A stretch of DNA of 64,000 nt from Sulfuriflexus mobilis (GCF_003967195.1 NZ_AP018725.1:1550001-1614000); one strand, 5' to 3'; shown: positions 36,156 to 46,340, counted from the stretch's first letter. Numbers and translations: made by a program. The notes: generated by a model not told the origin, from the sequence alone.

Positions 36156-38316
36156 GAACGTGGTTTTTTTCTTTCGGGTCTTCGCAACGATTAAAAAAAT
36201 CGTAGTACTCAAAGGCCTCGAGTATTCCCGCTGCAAAGGGGTGCTTGGCGAAATAGATTCGTCCCACGTCGACAAGCTGTGAAAGCTCTTCATGGTGACG
36301 GTTGGCGACCACTACCGCCAGGGTATTGCCACGCATCATATCTTCATCGGCACCCGAGCCACCGGCAACGATGATGCGCTTCAAAGGGATCTGCCAGCGC
36401 TCCGCGACATAGCGTAAGGCCAGGCCTTTTGAGGCCCTGATAGGCACCACATCAAGAAACTGACCAAAGGCCATATTCAAATGTACGGACTGCTCATCTT
36501 TATGCAAAAGACTGTTAATTGTCTCGATGTCAGGCGCAATCTCGGGATCGATGTAGTAACTTATCTTAAAGCGACTCTGCTCGGATTTAGGCTGGAGCTT
36601 TAGACCGGGCAATTCAGCCAGTATCGGTTTTACCTTATGCGGGGACCAATGATAATCAAGGTGTTTGCTCCAGGAAATATCTGTACTAAATTTCGGTGCA
36701 TAATAAATTTCTGTACCGCTACTGGTGATCAGAATATCCGGCTCCGGGATATTGTATTTCCTCATTACCCTCAAGGCCGAATCAAAACGGCGACCGGTAG
36801 CGACAATAAATTTTGTGGTCTTGCGATGCTGGCGTAAAACTTCAACCAACTGCCGTAGAGATTTCTCATCACCTATCAGATTTTGATCCAGGTCACTGAC
36901 GATTGCCCGATCACGATAAAGCCCCTGACGGCGCTGAATGGGTTTCCGCTCCAGGACCTCAGATCGTTCGATAATGGGGCGCACTAATGATAGATAACTC
37001 TCTGCATGGGACTCCCATGAATAATGCTCACGCACGCCTTTTAATCCCTGCTCGACGCACTGTTGCCATAGATTTCTGTCTTCCAACAACTTTAACAGCG
37101 CATCGCTAATGCTGCTTGTTTCCAGTGGGTCGATTAAGAAACCATTCTTACAGTTGCCAATAATATCCCGCGGCCCACCATCCTCCGTCGCCACAATCGG
37201 CAGACCCGATGCTGCAGCTTCGATCAAGGTAAGTCCAAACGGTTCGGTAAGCGCCGGGTTAACAAACACACCGCCTGATGCGGCGGCAATGCAATAAAAC
37301 AGCGGGACTTGTTCGCGCCGATGACATTTCGGCATCGATACTTTGCTATAAACGTCATAGCGATCGATGGCTACCAGTAATTCATGAAATACCTCCTGGG
37401 CACCCTCTTCCAGATCATCGATATCATCACGATTGCCGGCGACAATGACGAGATTGGCAATCTCCTGCAATCGGGGCGACTGACCATAGGCCTCGACCAG
37501 GGCAACAATGTTTTTTCGTCTGTCCGGCCGTGATAGCGCCAAAATAATTGGCCGGGTGGGCTGCTTTAAATGCCGGCTAATATCAGCGAAGAGTGCTGTA
37601 TTCAGTTCCTTACCTGTGGGTGGCATGAACTGTTTGAGATTCGTGCCCGGGGGCAGCACGCGCATTTGCTCTGGCTGATAATGGTCGTAAAGCTCGTATT
37701 GCTCTTTAATTTCCTGATGGGTGCTGGTGATCACGCGCTCTGCGCTAGCCAGTGTTGTTTCTTCAGCCTCAATACGACGCGCCATGTTATAGCGTTCTTC
37801 CACTTCTTGACTTGAAAGACCGCTGGCCAAAAGACGATGACGTTTTACCCGACCCAGGGAATGACCAGTATGAATTAAAGGTACCCCCAACTGATTGGTC
37901 AGACTCGCCCCGACATAACCCGCATCGGCATAGTGACTGTGAATGATATCCGGTAATACAGCATTATTTCTAAAATGGCAGAGAACATTATCGGCGAAAG
38001 CATCCAGGTGATCCCAGAGTTGCTCCTTGGGGATATATTCATCAGGTCCGGCGTTTACTCGTACAATCCGCAAATTATCCGTAAGCATTTCCAGCGGCTG
38101 GGCATAGTCTTCCGCAACAGCAGTATCCACCACACGACGAGTAATGAGATCCACCTGACCCACATCCGGATGTCGTGCCAGCGCTTGTGCCAACTCAAGC
38201 ACATAAAGGATTTGACCACCGGTATCGGCATCACGCCCCAGTTCAAGGTTCTTGCCCCGGATCAAACCATGGATACTGAGCAAAACGATATACAGCTTCC
38301 CTGTTTGCCCATGCAT
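36148..38316 (-). CDS. sps: Sucrose-phosphate synthase with C-terminal HAD-like domain
   Basis: A 722-residue protein. Residues 1-455 are a GT4 retaining glycosyltransferase (GADKGGQ-like loop seen as GRDADTGGQILYVLELA; HSHYADAGYVG; donor site TEPFGLTLIEAAASGLPIVAT) that joins UDP-glucose to fructose 6-phosphate. Residues about 465-710 form a HAD phosphatase-like domain with SDLDQNLIGD where DxDx[TV] is expected, so the second catalytic segment is altered and the domain may be structural, with Spp doing the hydrolysis. It is the first gene of the operon. GGGGGA lies about 10 nt before the ATG and an inverted repeat lies about 70-90 nt upstream. Confidence 0.93.
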   Translation of the reverse strand: MHGQTGKLYIVLLSIHGLIRGKNLELGRDADTGGQILYVLELAQALARHPDVGQVDLITRRVVDTAVAEDYAQPLEMLTDNLRIVRVNAGPDEYIPKEQLWDHLDAFADNVLCHFRNNAVLPDIIHSHYADAGYVGASLTNQLGVPLIHTGHSLGRVKRHRLLASGLSSQEVEERYNMARRIEAEETTLASAERVITSTHQEIKEQYELYDHYQPEQMRVLPPGTNLKQFMPPTGKELNTALFADISRHLKQPTRPIILALSRPDRRKNIVALVEAYGQSPRLQEIANLVIVAGNRDDIDDLEEGAQEVFHELLVAIDRYDVYSKVSMPKCHRREQVPLFYCIAAASGGVFVNPALTEPFGLTLIEAAASGLPIVATEDGGPRDIIGNCKNGFLIDPLETSSISDALLKLLEDRNLWQQCVEQGLKGVREHYSWESHAESYLSLVRPIIERSEVLERKPIQRRQGLYRDRAIVSDLDQNLIGDEKSLRQLVEVLRQHRKTTKFIVATGRRFDSALRVMRKYNIPEPDILITSSGTEIYYAPKFSTDISWSKHLDYHWSPHKVKPILAELPGLKLQPKSEQSRFKISYYIDPEIAPDIETINSLLHKDEQSVHLNMAFGQFLDVVPIRASKGLALRYVAERWQIPLKRIIVAGGSGADEDMMRGNTLAVVVANRHHEELSQLVDVGRIYFAKHPFAAGILEAFEYYDFFNRCEDPKEKNHVHE

Positions 38317-38383
38317 AACCGAATATTCCCCCTTAGCCGCTAGATTTCCGCTTAAGTAAACAATAACATAATTTTCAGCAGGC

Positions 38384-38407
38384 TTCTTAGTCTGCCATTG
38401 CTAAGAA
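38384..38407. promoter_or_regulatory. Inverted repeat upstream of the sucrose operon, possible operator
   Basis: The arms TTCTTAG / CTAAGAA (7 bp, perfect) are separated by 10 nt and lie 68-91 nt before the sps start codon. The region between sps and tamB (38317-38541) must hold the sps promoter. A repressor or an osmotic regulator could bind here; no known consensus was recognised. Confidence 0.35.
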
Positions 38408-38541
38408 TGCCGGGGATGCAAGTGATAAGAAAATACCCGTGCCGCATAAACTATAGCAATTGAATACATTATTTTGTTCTGTATCAGAGAATTAGATCCG
38501 GCCACCGAAGCAACTCGCCTATTGAATACGGCATGGAAGGA

Positions 38542-41500
38542 TCACTCCTTCTCAATTTCATAAAGCAGGTCTATGGATTGTTGCGTACCTGCCCCGCCTT
38601 CCAGGCGCAGATGCTCATTCAACTTGTAGCGCAATTGTACCGTCGCTGCCCCTTCAAACAAACCATAGAGGTAACGCACATACAAGTCGGGACTGAGTTG
38701 TTTGCCAATGGCTATGGCGCTGCCTTCCAGCCCCTGCTTCCCCTGGGCAAGGCCCAATTCATCAAGACCGAGTGAGCCTGCCAGTTGTGCCGTGATGGGT
38801 GTGCTTTTATCCAGGCCAAGACTGACCGCCGCCTGGGTGAGCATCGCGGCATCGAGTTCCTTTCCCGCAGACAGCGGGCCGCCGGTCAACAGATAGGACA
38901 GGACTTCCGCCTCATCCATGGGGGGTTCCGAAAAGAGCTGCGTGGTCGGCGCGACCAGTGGCCCGGTCAGCAAGATACCCGCCCTGATACGCTCCAACTT
39001 GCGAATGGCACGCACATTGACGTCTGCAGAAGATAATGGACCGGCAAACAACAGGCGCCCCTGTTCTATGGTCAGGTCCTGACCATAGGCCTGGTAACGC
39101 CCCTCGCGCAGATGCAACTGGCCGACGGCCTCGGCCACGGCCGCCGGCGCCTGCTGTAACGCCAACTCGCCGGCAAGGCGGGTATCCAGTCCATAGGCCT
39201 TTAGACGGACATCGTCGCCGAGGATCAGCTGCAATTGTGCTCGGGTGAGCGGACCCTTGTGACGGCTTTGCGCATCAGACGTCTCTTGCTTGCCGAGAAT
39301 GACCTCGTCAGATGATGCCCGCACCACGCCACGTGGCAGGTCGGCAATGACCATACGGGCGTAGGGTACCGTGAGCTGCCCAGCCAGACTGATCTCCTGC
39401 TGGCTCGCCACAATATCCAGACGCGGTGACACGGTAAGCTCCAAGTCAGAACGACGTGCCGCCTCAAAATTCTCACCGTCAATGTGAAGGCGTACTGGCC
39501 AACCGGCTGCGCGGTCGAGCTCGGCCTCACCCTGGAACTGTACCCGGCCCTTACCGGAGGCCGCCTGCCCCTGCAGATTCAGTCGATCACCGTTGCCCGT
39601 CACACCCAGCTGGATGGCGGATAAGGTGATGCCAAGATCGGCCACATGTACCTGGCCATCCCGCCAGCTACCGTCTAGTTGAACCGTTGGCCGCTGCAGG
39701 GTGCCGGCAAAGCGGCTACGTAGTTGCATCGCCCCGGACCAATCGCTGAATTGCGGTAGCAGCGCACCCAGTGGACCGGGGTCAGCCAGCGTGAGGTCCA
39801 GCTCAGCCTGCAAGGCTCTCGGTCCGGCGACCCCGGGACCAAGACTGCCCTTGCCCTGCAGGCGTCCCTCATCACCCAGCCCCAGGCCGAACTGGGCCTC
39901 GAGACTATCGTCGCGAAAGCGAAGTTTGACATGGCCATCGTGGTGTTCGGCGATGAGTTCCGGCCCGGTTACAGGTTTGTAATGCAGGTTTCCGGGTGTC
40001 ACCTGCAGCATCGCCTCGGCCTGCACCTGCGAGGGCTTCCCCTCGGTCAGGAAGCTGCCACTCACGATGCCGTCTATCTCGGTATCCGCAGCCAACCAGG
40101 GCTTGAGCAGGTTCAGTGGCAGGCCGCTCAGTTCACCGGCACTATGCAACATGCCATCCCCCTGGCGCCAGCCACTGGCACAGAACCGTGCCTGACTCTG
40201 CGTTAGGCAGAAAGGCTCCATGCGGACTTCCATCCTGCCGGCCTGTAGCGCGACGGGGTTTTCCAGCTGCCAAGGCCCCAGTGGGCTATTAGCCAGGCTC
40301 AGGTCGGACAATTCTCCCTTCCATTGTTGCCCGGCATAACCACCGACAGCACGTATCGCTACTTCAATATCACTGCCATCGGCCATTGCGTGGATTTGGT
40401 GTTGACCGGCATTGCCCGTACCAGAGATAGAGAGGGTATCGAGGCGCAGCTCCTGATGTTCAAGCCCCCTGGACTGCAGGCTCCAGTGCGATCGTTGGGC
40501 ATTGGCGGGGTCAATATCCACCGCCAGTGTCAGTTCGTCGGCAAGCAGTCCATCGAGATTCAAGCGACGACCGTGCAGATTCAGCTGTATGCCGGGGTCT
40601 TCCAGGTTCCCCCGCAAACTACCCTTGCCCTGCAAGCTACCTGCCAGTCCGGGAGCCAACTGCCGCAGGTCTTTGGCATCGAGATCAAAAGACGCCTCTA
40701 GCCTGGGGCGCAGGGCCCCATCCAATCGTGCCTGATTGTTGCCGCTGCGCAGCTTCAAGCCGCGGACTACTAATCTGTCGTCACGCAGTGACACTTGCCC
40801 ATGTCCGTCTACCGGGTAGCCACGCAGCGTGCCGTGTAATTGCTGTACATCCATGTCGAGTTGTAATGCCTTGGCTGCGGTCAGGCTACCGAGGAGCGTG
40901 GCATCCAGTGTCAGTGCGCCGGGCCATTCCGGCCATCGCCTGCCGGGATCGATAGCCGAAGCCTGCAGGCTCAGTTTCCAGGAAAGCGTCGGGGTCCAAC
41001 CGAGCCGACCGCTAAACAGACTCTCCCCATTCAGGGCCCGCAGTTCTCCCCGCTCTATAAGCAGCTGCTCCAGATTGCCGCGTCCGGTAATGAGCAGGTT
41101 AAAAGGATCGATGACGAGCGGGTGCTGTGCGCGCGTTGTCATTTCCAGGGTATAAGCATCTGGTTCACCTTTCAGGGCAAGCCGGCCTTGCCTGCTGTGC
41201 AGGATTTCTGTCCCAACCGGTATGGCCAGTTCCGCCCACTCACTTGTTAGTTCAAAACGGTGTCGCCCGGCCGTCAGGTCCGGCGTCAAGCTGCCCGTAA
41301 TAACAACTTCATCGGGGAGGTGCAGTGTTTGCTCGATGTCGAGCCGCTCGATATCACCTGACACCTCCCCTTGACCGACTACATCGGGCAAGTCCGGCCA
41401 GCTGATCTGCCAGTCGCTATGCATGGAAAGGCGGTGGGGGTATTGCCCGGCGACCCGGCCACTGGCTGCCAACTGCACACCCTCACCTTCGAGTCGCAGT

Positions 41501-41997
41501 CCATCGAGTTGCAGGCCGTCCCGATCGAGACGAGCAGAGAATGCCAGTTGCTCAAGCTGCCATTGATCTTCCCCCTGCCTGACAATCAGCCCTGCCAGCG
41601 ACAGGTCATCAAGCTGTAGCGCCAGTGGTGCCGCAATAATATGTTGTGGCAAACGAATGGGATACTGATCATCTGTCTGTGGCAGTTCTACCAGTAGTCC
41701 CTCGGCCTGTATGGCACGCAACTGCAGTTGGCCACGCAACAGCCCCGTCGGTAACCAGCGTATGTCCAGGGTGTCGAGATGTGCCTGCAGCCCCGCCTCG
41801 TCCTGATAACGGATGTCGCTGAACCGCATGCCGGTCAAGAGGGTACCCTGCACGCCGGTCACGGCAAGGCCCGGTAGCAGACGACTACCGACCTGCACGG
41901 TCCAGCGACTGCCTGACTCCGTGGCCGCAAAGGTCAGCAACAGCAATGGCGGCAATAACAGCAGCCCGAGGACGGTTCCAATCAGCATACGACGCAT
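38542..41997 (-). CDS. tamB: Translocation and assembly module inner-membrane component TamB
   Basis: A 1151-residue protein with one N-terminal membrane anchor (about 5-25) followed by a very long periplasmic beta-rich region of repeated short strands. The C-terminal DUF490/TamB domain ends with the usual SPDLYVRYLYGLFEGAATVQ stretch. TamB spans the periplasm and works with TamA in outer-membrane biogenesis, inserting some outer-membrane proteins and moving phospholipids. The start lies 2 nt after the tamA stop, so the two are one transcription unit. It is somewhat shorter than E. coli TamB (about 1260 residues). Confidence 0.92.
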   Translation of the reverse strand: MRRMLIGTVLGLLLLPPLLLLTFAATESGSRWTVQVGSRLLPGLAVTGVQGTLLTGMRFSDIRYQDEAGLQAHLDTLDIRWLPTGLLRGQLQLRAIQAEGLLVELPQTDDQYPIRLPQHIIAAPLALQLDDLSLAGLIVRQGEDQWQLEQLAFSARLDRDGLQLDGLRLEGEGVQLAASGRVAGQYPHRLSMHSDWQISWPDLPDVVGQGEVSGDIERLDIEQTLHLPDEVVITGSLTPDLTAGRHRFELTSEWAELAIPVGTEILHSRQGRLALKGEPDAYTLEMTTRAQHPLVIDPFNLLITGRGNLEQLLIERGELRALNGESLFSGRLGWTPTLSWKLSLQASAIDPGRRWPEWPGALTLDATLLGSLTAAKALQLDMDVQQLHGTLRGYPVDGHGQVSLRDDRLVVRGLKLRSGNNQARLDGALRPRLEASFDLDAKDLRQLAPGLAGSLQGKGSLRGNLEDPGIQLNLHGRRLNLDGLLADELTLAVDIDPANAQRSHWSLQSRGLEHQELRLDTLSISGTGNAGQHQIHAMADGSDIEVAIRAVGGYAGQQWKGELSDLSLANSPLGPWQLENPVALQAGRMEVRMEPFCLTQSQARFCASGWRQGDGMLHSAGELSGLPLNLLKPWLAADTEIDGIVSGSFLTEGKPSQVQAEAMLQVTPGNLHYKPVTGPELIAEHHDGHVKLRFRDDSLEAQFGLGLGDEGRLQGKGSLGPGVAGPRALQAELDLTLADPGPLGALLPQFSDWSGAMQLRSRFAGTLQRPTVQLDGSWRDGQVHVADLGITLSAIQLGVTGNGDRLNLQGQAASGKGRVQFQGEAELDRAAGWPVRLHIDGENFEAARRSDLELTVSPRLDIVASQQEISLAGQLTVPYARMVIADLPRGVVRASSDEVILGKQETSDAQSRHKGPLTRAQLQLILGDDVRLKAYGLDTRLAGELALQQAPAAVAEAVGQLHLREGRYQAYGQDLTIEQGRLLFAGPLSSADVNVRAIRKLERIRAGILLTGPLVAPTTQLFSEPPMDEAEVLSYLLTGGPLSAGKELDAAMLTQAAVSLGLDKSTPITAQLAGSLGLDELGLAQGKQGLEGSAIAIGKQLSPDLYVRYLYGLFEGAATVQLRYKLNEHLRLEGGAGTQQSIDLLYEIEKE

Positions 41998-41999
41998 GA

Positions 42000-43790
42000 C
42001 TACAGGTCCGGTCCCAGACTAAAATGAAGCCTGATTGTGCCCTGGTCTTCATCGAGGGGGTGTGCGAGGTCAAGGCGTATGGGCCCGACCGGGGAACGCC
42101 AGCGCACCCCCACGCCAATGGCGTGATGGAGCTGGATGCCCGTATTATCAAAGGCATCACCGGTATCGGCAAAAACCGCCAGACTCCATTTTTCTGCGAT
42201 CGGCTGGTCGTATTCAATGCTCGCGGTCAGCAGGTGGCGGCCGCCCACCACGTTATCATTCGCATCACGCGGGGCAAGCTCACGATAGCCATAGCCGCGA
42301 ACACTGTTATCCCCCCCGGCAAAGAAACGCTGAGAGGGAGGTAATTCATTGAAGTCATCGATTAGACTGTAACCCAGTTCACCACGGCCGATCAGGCGAC
42401 CATCGAAGAAAGGGATAATGCGTTTCATGCGCAAATAACCACGCAGAAAGTCCACATCAGACAACAAGGCCTTGCTGCCACCCTTCACTTCCAGCCCCAG
42501 GCGCCAACCACGTTTTGGATAGATCAGGTCGTCGCCGCTGCTCCAGTCCCAGGAGACGCCGGGCATGAGCAGCGTACTATTACCCTTGTCATCGCCTGCC
42601 GTGAATCGTTCTTCGTTAATTTCCAGAAACACCGTCTGCACCAGGCCAGCTGAACGATGGCGGATATGACGCACACTGGCCTTATACAACTCGCTGTCAG
42701 TATCCTCGACGTGCTCTTCCTGATAACCCGCCTGCAGACTGAGGCGTTCGGTTTGCGGGTTACGCAAGGGAATATTGTAGGAAAAATCCAGATTGCTACG
42801 CACAGACGATGCACGCAGGGCCGCCTCACCGCTATGGCCACGCGAGTTGAATCGCCGGTTCTCATAACCCAGTCGTAATCTCGGTCCCTCGTCAGTGGTC
42901 AGGCCAATACCCGCCAGATAGGCGTGCCGTTTCCGGGGCACCAGGCGCACGTTCACGGGGACCTGTTTCTCTGGATTGGGGCCAAAATCCGGCTTGACGT
43001 CAACAGTGCTGAACAGGCCGCTATCCATCAAACTCCGTTGCAGGCGGCCGACGGCGGCGGCCTCATAGAATTCCCCGGAGAGGGACTGGCTGAAACGTTG
43101 TACGAACGCCGGGTCAAAGGCATCCTGATCAAAGTGGACCTCACCAAAGCGATAACGTGGTCCACTATCATAGTAGAGAATGGCTTCGGCTGTTTCCGCC
43201 TGCGGGTCGAGCCGCAACGCATGCGTGGTAAAGTGCCCGTCCCGATAACCACGCTTTGCCGCGACGAGCAGGATCTCGGCCTTGATGGCCTCGTAATCAG
43301 CGTGGTTGATCGGCTCACCAACCTTGGGTTGCAGCTCGCTTAACAGTTTTGTGAACACCAGGTCGCTGGCGGCCTCGCCATGTAGCTGGATATCAATACG
43401 GCTCCAGTGCAGGCGTGGGCCAGGATCGATGGTGAAATGGGCCGACCAGCAAGGCTCGCCTGCAGAAAACCCTTTGACCGCACGCGGGGCATAATAACCA
43501 AATGGCCACAGGGCCTCTTTTATATCGCCATCTGCGGCCTGAAATAAACGACGAAGCCGCCAACTGGGGGCATCACAAGGTTCGGCTGCCAGCCTGAGGA
43601 TGGCGCGCACATTTTCGGCAGCTTTATCTTCCAGGCCGTCAATGACCACTTTTGGCACACCGCCCTGTGTAGCCTCCGCCGCGAGTAATGGCGCAATGCC
43701 GCCAAAGACTGCAAGCACGCCAGCGACCAGGAAGCCCTGCAAAAATCTGCTTGCGATGCCAGTAGGAGATGTCATAAAGGTGTGTTGCAT
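42000..43790 (-). CDS. tamA: Translocation and assembly module outer-membrane component TamA
   Basis: A roughly 596-residue Omp85-family protein. It has a hydrophobic N-terminal signal region (FLQGFLVAGVLAVFGG, cleavage near LLAAEA), POTRA domains over about 30-260, and a 16-strand beta-barrel. The barrel carries the conserved FFAGGDNSVRGY near 520 and ends SPVGPIRLDLAHPLD ... LHFSLGPDL, the pattern recognised by the Bam complex. Several ATGs lie near the N-terminus (43868, 43802, 43790, 43775) and none has a good ribosome site; 43790 gives a reasonable signal peptide. It is the first gene of the tamAB operon. Confidence 0.9.
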   Translation of the reverse strand: MQHTFMTSPTGIASRFLQGFLVAGVLAVFGGIAPLLAAEATQGGVPKVVIDGLEDKAAENVRAILRLAAEPCDAPSWRLRRLFQAADGDIKEALWPFGYYAPRAVKGFSAGEPCWSAHFTIDPGPRLHWSRIDIQLHGEAASDLVFTKLLSELQPKVGEPINHADYEAIKAEILLVAAKRGYRDGHFTTHALRLDPQAETAEAILYYDSGPRYRFGEVHFDQDAFDPAFVQRFSQSLSGEFYEAAAVGRLQRSLMDSGLFSTVDVKPDFGPNPEKQVPVNVRLVPRKRHAYLAGIGLTTDEGPRLRLGYENRRFNSRGHSGEAALRASSVRSNLDFSYNIPLRNPQTERLSLQAGYQEEHVEDTDSELYKASVRHIRHRSAGLVQTVFLEINEERFTAGDDKGNSTLLMPGVSWDWSSGDDLIYPKRGWRLGLEVKGGSKALLSDVDFLRGYLRMKRIIPFFDGRLIGRGELGYSLIDDFNELPPSQRFFAGGDNSVRGYGYRELAPRDANDNVVGGRHLLTASIEYDQPIAEKWSLAVFADTGDAFDNTGIQLHHAIGVGVRWRSPVGPIRLDLAHPLDEDQGTIRLHFSLGPDL

Positions 43791-43911
43791 AGTTCTGAAC
43801 ATGGCTGGGAAGGCTTGTGATGATCTTGCTAGATATACACAGCTTCGATATTCGCTATCTATGTGCATACACTAGCATATTTCCTGATAGTCTTAACCCA
43901 ATCAGGTATGC

Positions 43912-44811
43912 CTAGGCTATTTCATTATGCAATTGAAACGCCTGGATAACATCCCAGGCTTCTTTTGCCGTCTCGACATACTGGAACAGATCCAGGTCGA
44001 GCTGATCGATCGTTCCCTCATCCACCAGTGCCTCGAAGTTAATAATGTGCTGCCAATACTCCCTGCCGAACAATAGTACCGGTACCGGTTTGACCTTTTT
44101 TGTCTGGATTAATGTCAGGGTTTCGAAGAGTTCATCAAGGGTACCAAAACCGCCGGGGAAGGCTACCAGCGCCCGGGCACGCATCAAAAAATGCATCTTG
44201 CGGATGGCAAAATAATGAAACTGGAAACTCAGTTCCGGGGTAATGTAGGGGTTGGGACATTGCTCCATGGGCAGGACGATATTCAGGCCGATGCTCTTGC
44301 CACCGGCGTCGTGGGCACCACGGTTGGCGGCTTCCATAATGCCGGGGCCACCACCGGTTATGACCACCAGTTCACACGCCCCACCACACTGCGAATCTTT
44401 TGTGATCATGTGTGCCAGTTCCTGCGCCTCATCATAATAGCGTGTCTTGGCGAGAATACGCTTGGCAATTTCCACCTTACGTGCCAAAACGGGATCCGCC
44501 GGACTGGCCATTGCCAGCGACTCGGCCTTCTGCAGACGTTCGGCAGCCGTCTCGGCATCGGGAATACGGGTGCTGCCAAAGATGACAATAGTGGAATGAA
44601 TACCATTATCCTGCTGCAACAATTCCGGTTTCAGCAGTTCCAGCTGTAGCCGCACCGGACGCACTTCATCCCGGAGGAGAAAGTCCGTGTCAGCATAGGC
44701 CAGGCTATAGGAATGCGAACGCGTCTGCGGTGTGTCTGGCGCCAGCCTCGCGGCACCTTCATCCTCACCGGCCGTAGGAAAGACTTTTTTCGGGATGTCG
44801 GATCTTGCCAT
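43912..44811 (-). CDS. LOG-family (TIGR00730) nucleotide-binding protein
   Basis: A 299-residue Rossmann-fold protein of the lysine decarboxylase-like/LOG family. Key motifs are GGGPGIMEAANRGAHDAGG and PGGFGTLDELFETLTL, the latter containing the catalytic arginine-free PGGxGTxxE signature with Asp in place of the first Glu neighbour. LOG members cleave nucleoside 5'-monophosphates such as AMP or cytokinin ribotides at the N-glycosidic bond. Here an N-terminal extension of about 90 residues precedes the core. It starts 32 nt after the metallo-hydrolase gene, so the two are probably co-transcribed. The physiological substrate is unknown. Confidence 0.85.
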   Translation of the reverse strand: MARSDIPKKVFPTAGEDEGAARLAPDTPQTRSHSYSLAYADTDFLLRDEVRPVRLQLELLKPELLQQDNGIHSTIVIFGSTRIPDAETAAERLQKAESLAMASPADPVLARKVEIAKRILAKTRYYDEAQELAHMITKDSQCGGACELVVITGGGPGIMEAANRGAHDAGGKSIGLNIVLPMEQCPNPYITPELSFQFHYFAIRKMHFLMRARALVAFPGGFGTLDELFETLTLIQTKKVKPVPVLLFGREYWQHIINFEALVDEGTIDQLDLDLFQYVETAKEAWDVIQAFQLHNEIA

Positions 44812-44843
44812 AAGATGTCAGCCTATTTTCCGGGGTGTAAGGT

Positions 44844-46244
44844 TCAAAATGTAATGCTCTCGCCAAGATGTGGAATGTCTGCAGACCAGCCCTCCTCAGA
44901 GAGGCGCCCACGTAAGGCATCCTTTGCTTCAGGTTCACCATGTATAAGGAATAATCTGGGGCGTGACTTGCTGAAGTTTTTCACCCAAGCGATAAGCTGT
45001 GACTGACTGGCATGGGCCGAGAATCCACCCAGGGTATGAATCGTCGCATTAACGGCAATTTCATCTCCAGCAATGCGGAAGGTCTTGGCACCATCAACCA
45101 GTGCGCGGCCAGGGGTACCCCTGGCCTGAAAGCCGACGATAATAACATGGGCATTGCGCCGCCACAGGTTATGCTTCAGGTGGTGGCGAATACGACCACC
45201 GGTGCACATGCCGCTGCCGGCGATAATGATGGCACCTTCGGCAATCATATTGAGGGCCATGGACTCCTCCGTGGAGCGTGAATAACGCAGCACCGGCAAG
45301 AAGGTATGCAGGCTGCTGGATTTCCCCTTATGTAATGCGGCGACGTCCTCGCTATTGAAAACATTCTGGTAACGGTGATAGACCTCAGTGGTGGCAATGG
45401 CCATCGGGCTGTCGAGGTAAACGACCTGATGCCTGAGTTTGCCTTGCTGGTACAACTGCCCAAGATGAAAGATGACCTCCTGGGTGCGCCCCACGGCAAA
45501 CGACGGGATCAGAATATTACCGCCATTCTTCGAGGCCTCCGCGATAATGGCCTCGAATTCTTCCAAAGTCTCGTCCATGGGGCGATGGTCACGATCACCA
45601 TAGGTTGACTCTAGCAGCAATACATCGGCCGTTTCCACGACTTCAGGGTCCCGCAACAACGCAGCGCAGCTATTGCCCAGGTCTCCGGAAAACACCAGTT
45701 TCTTCTCAGTGCCAGCCTCGGTAATAAATAATTCGACAATAGCGGAGCCCAGGATATGACCGGCATCGCGATAGCAGACTTCAATGCCCTCGGCCACCCG
45801 CTGACGACGGCCGTAGGCAAGCCCCTCACAGAGGGCCAGAGCAGCTTCGACGTCTTCAATGGTATACAACGGCTCAATTTCTTTTTTACCTGCCCGTCGC
45901 AGACGTTTATTCTCCCATTCCGCATCGCGTTGCAGCAGAAACGCGGCATCTTTATGCATGATCTCCAGCAACTCGCTGGTCGGATTGGTCATATAGACCG
46001 GGCCGTTGTAGCCTTCCGCTACCAGCTTGGGCAAGCGACCGGTATGATCCAGGTGGGCGTGCGACAACACCACCGCATCCAGCTTGCCGATATTGAAGGG
46101 AAAAGGTTCTTCATTTGCCTTAACCTCTTCGCGACTCCCCTGCAACAGACCACATTCGAGCAATATCGTTGCCTGGTTGGTTTCAAGAAGGTAAGCCGAG
46201 CCGGTTACACCCTCTGTTGCACCATAAAAAGTCAACTTTGCCAT
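44844..46244 (-). CDS. Beta-CASP metallo-beta-lactamase-fold hydrolase (RNase-like)
   Basis: A 466-residue enzyme. The metallo-beta-lactamase motifs are HAHLDHTGR (HxHxDH), GDLGNS and LLESTYGDRDH. The inserted beta-CASP domain is marked by PSFAVGRTQEVI and SPMAIATTEVY. The C-terminal zinc-dependent RNA-metabolism part ends HTLGGFSAHASQSQL. This arrangement is that of exo- or endonucleolytic RNases of the archaeal CPSF/YsgB type, without a KH domain. It is cytoplasmic. It lies upstream of the LOG-family gene; a CTCTGGAGTATGTA leader provides a strong GGAG ribosome site. Confidence 0.9.
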   Translation of the reverse strand: MAKLTFYGATEGVTGSAYLLETNQATILLECGLLQGSREEVKANEEPFPFNIGKLDAVVLSHAHLDHTGRLPKLVAEGYNGPVYMTNPTSELLEIMHKDAAFLLQRDAEWENKRLRRAGKKEIEPLYTIEDVEAALALCEGLAYGRRQRVAEGIEVCYRDAGHILGSAIVELFITEAGTEKKLVFSGDLGNSCAALLRDPEVVETADVLLLESTYGDRDHRPMDETLEEFEAIIAEASKNGGNILIPSFAVGRTQEVIFHLGQLYQQGKLRHQVVYLDSPMAIATTEVYHRYQNVFNSEDVAALHKGKSSSLHTFLPVLRYSRSTEESMALNMIAEGAIIIAGSGMCTGGRIRHHLKHNLWRRNAHVIIVGFQARGTPGRALVDGAKTFRIAGDEIAVNATIHTLGGFSAHASQSQLIAWVKNFSKSRPRLFLIHGEPEAKDALRGRLSEEGWSADIPHLGESITF

Positions 46245-46340
46245 TACATACTCCAGAGATTCACGCTAATCCAAGTATAACAACACATCTATCATTAGTG
46301 CCCTATTATCCATTATCACAGTAAAACTACAAAGATGTAC

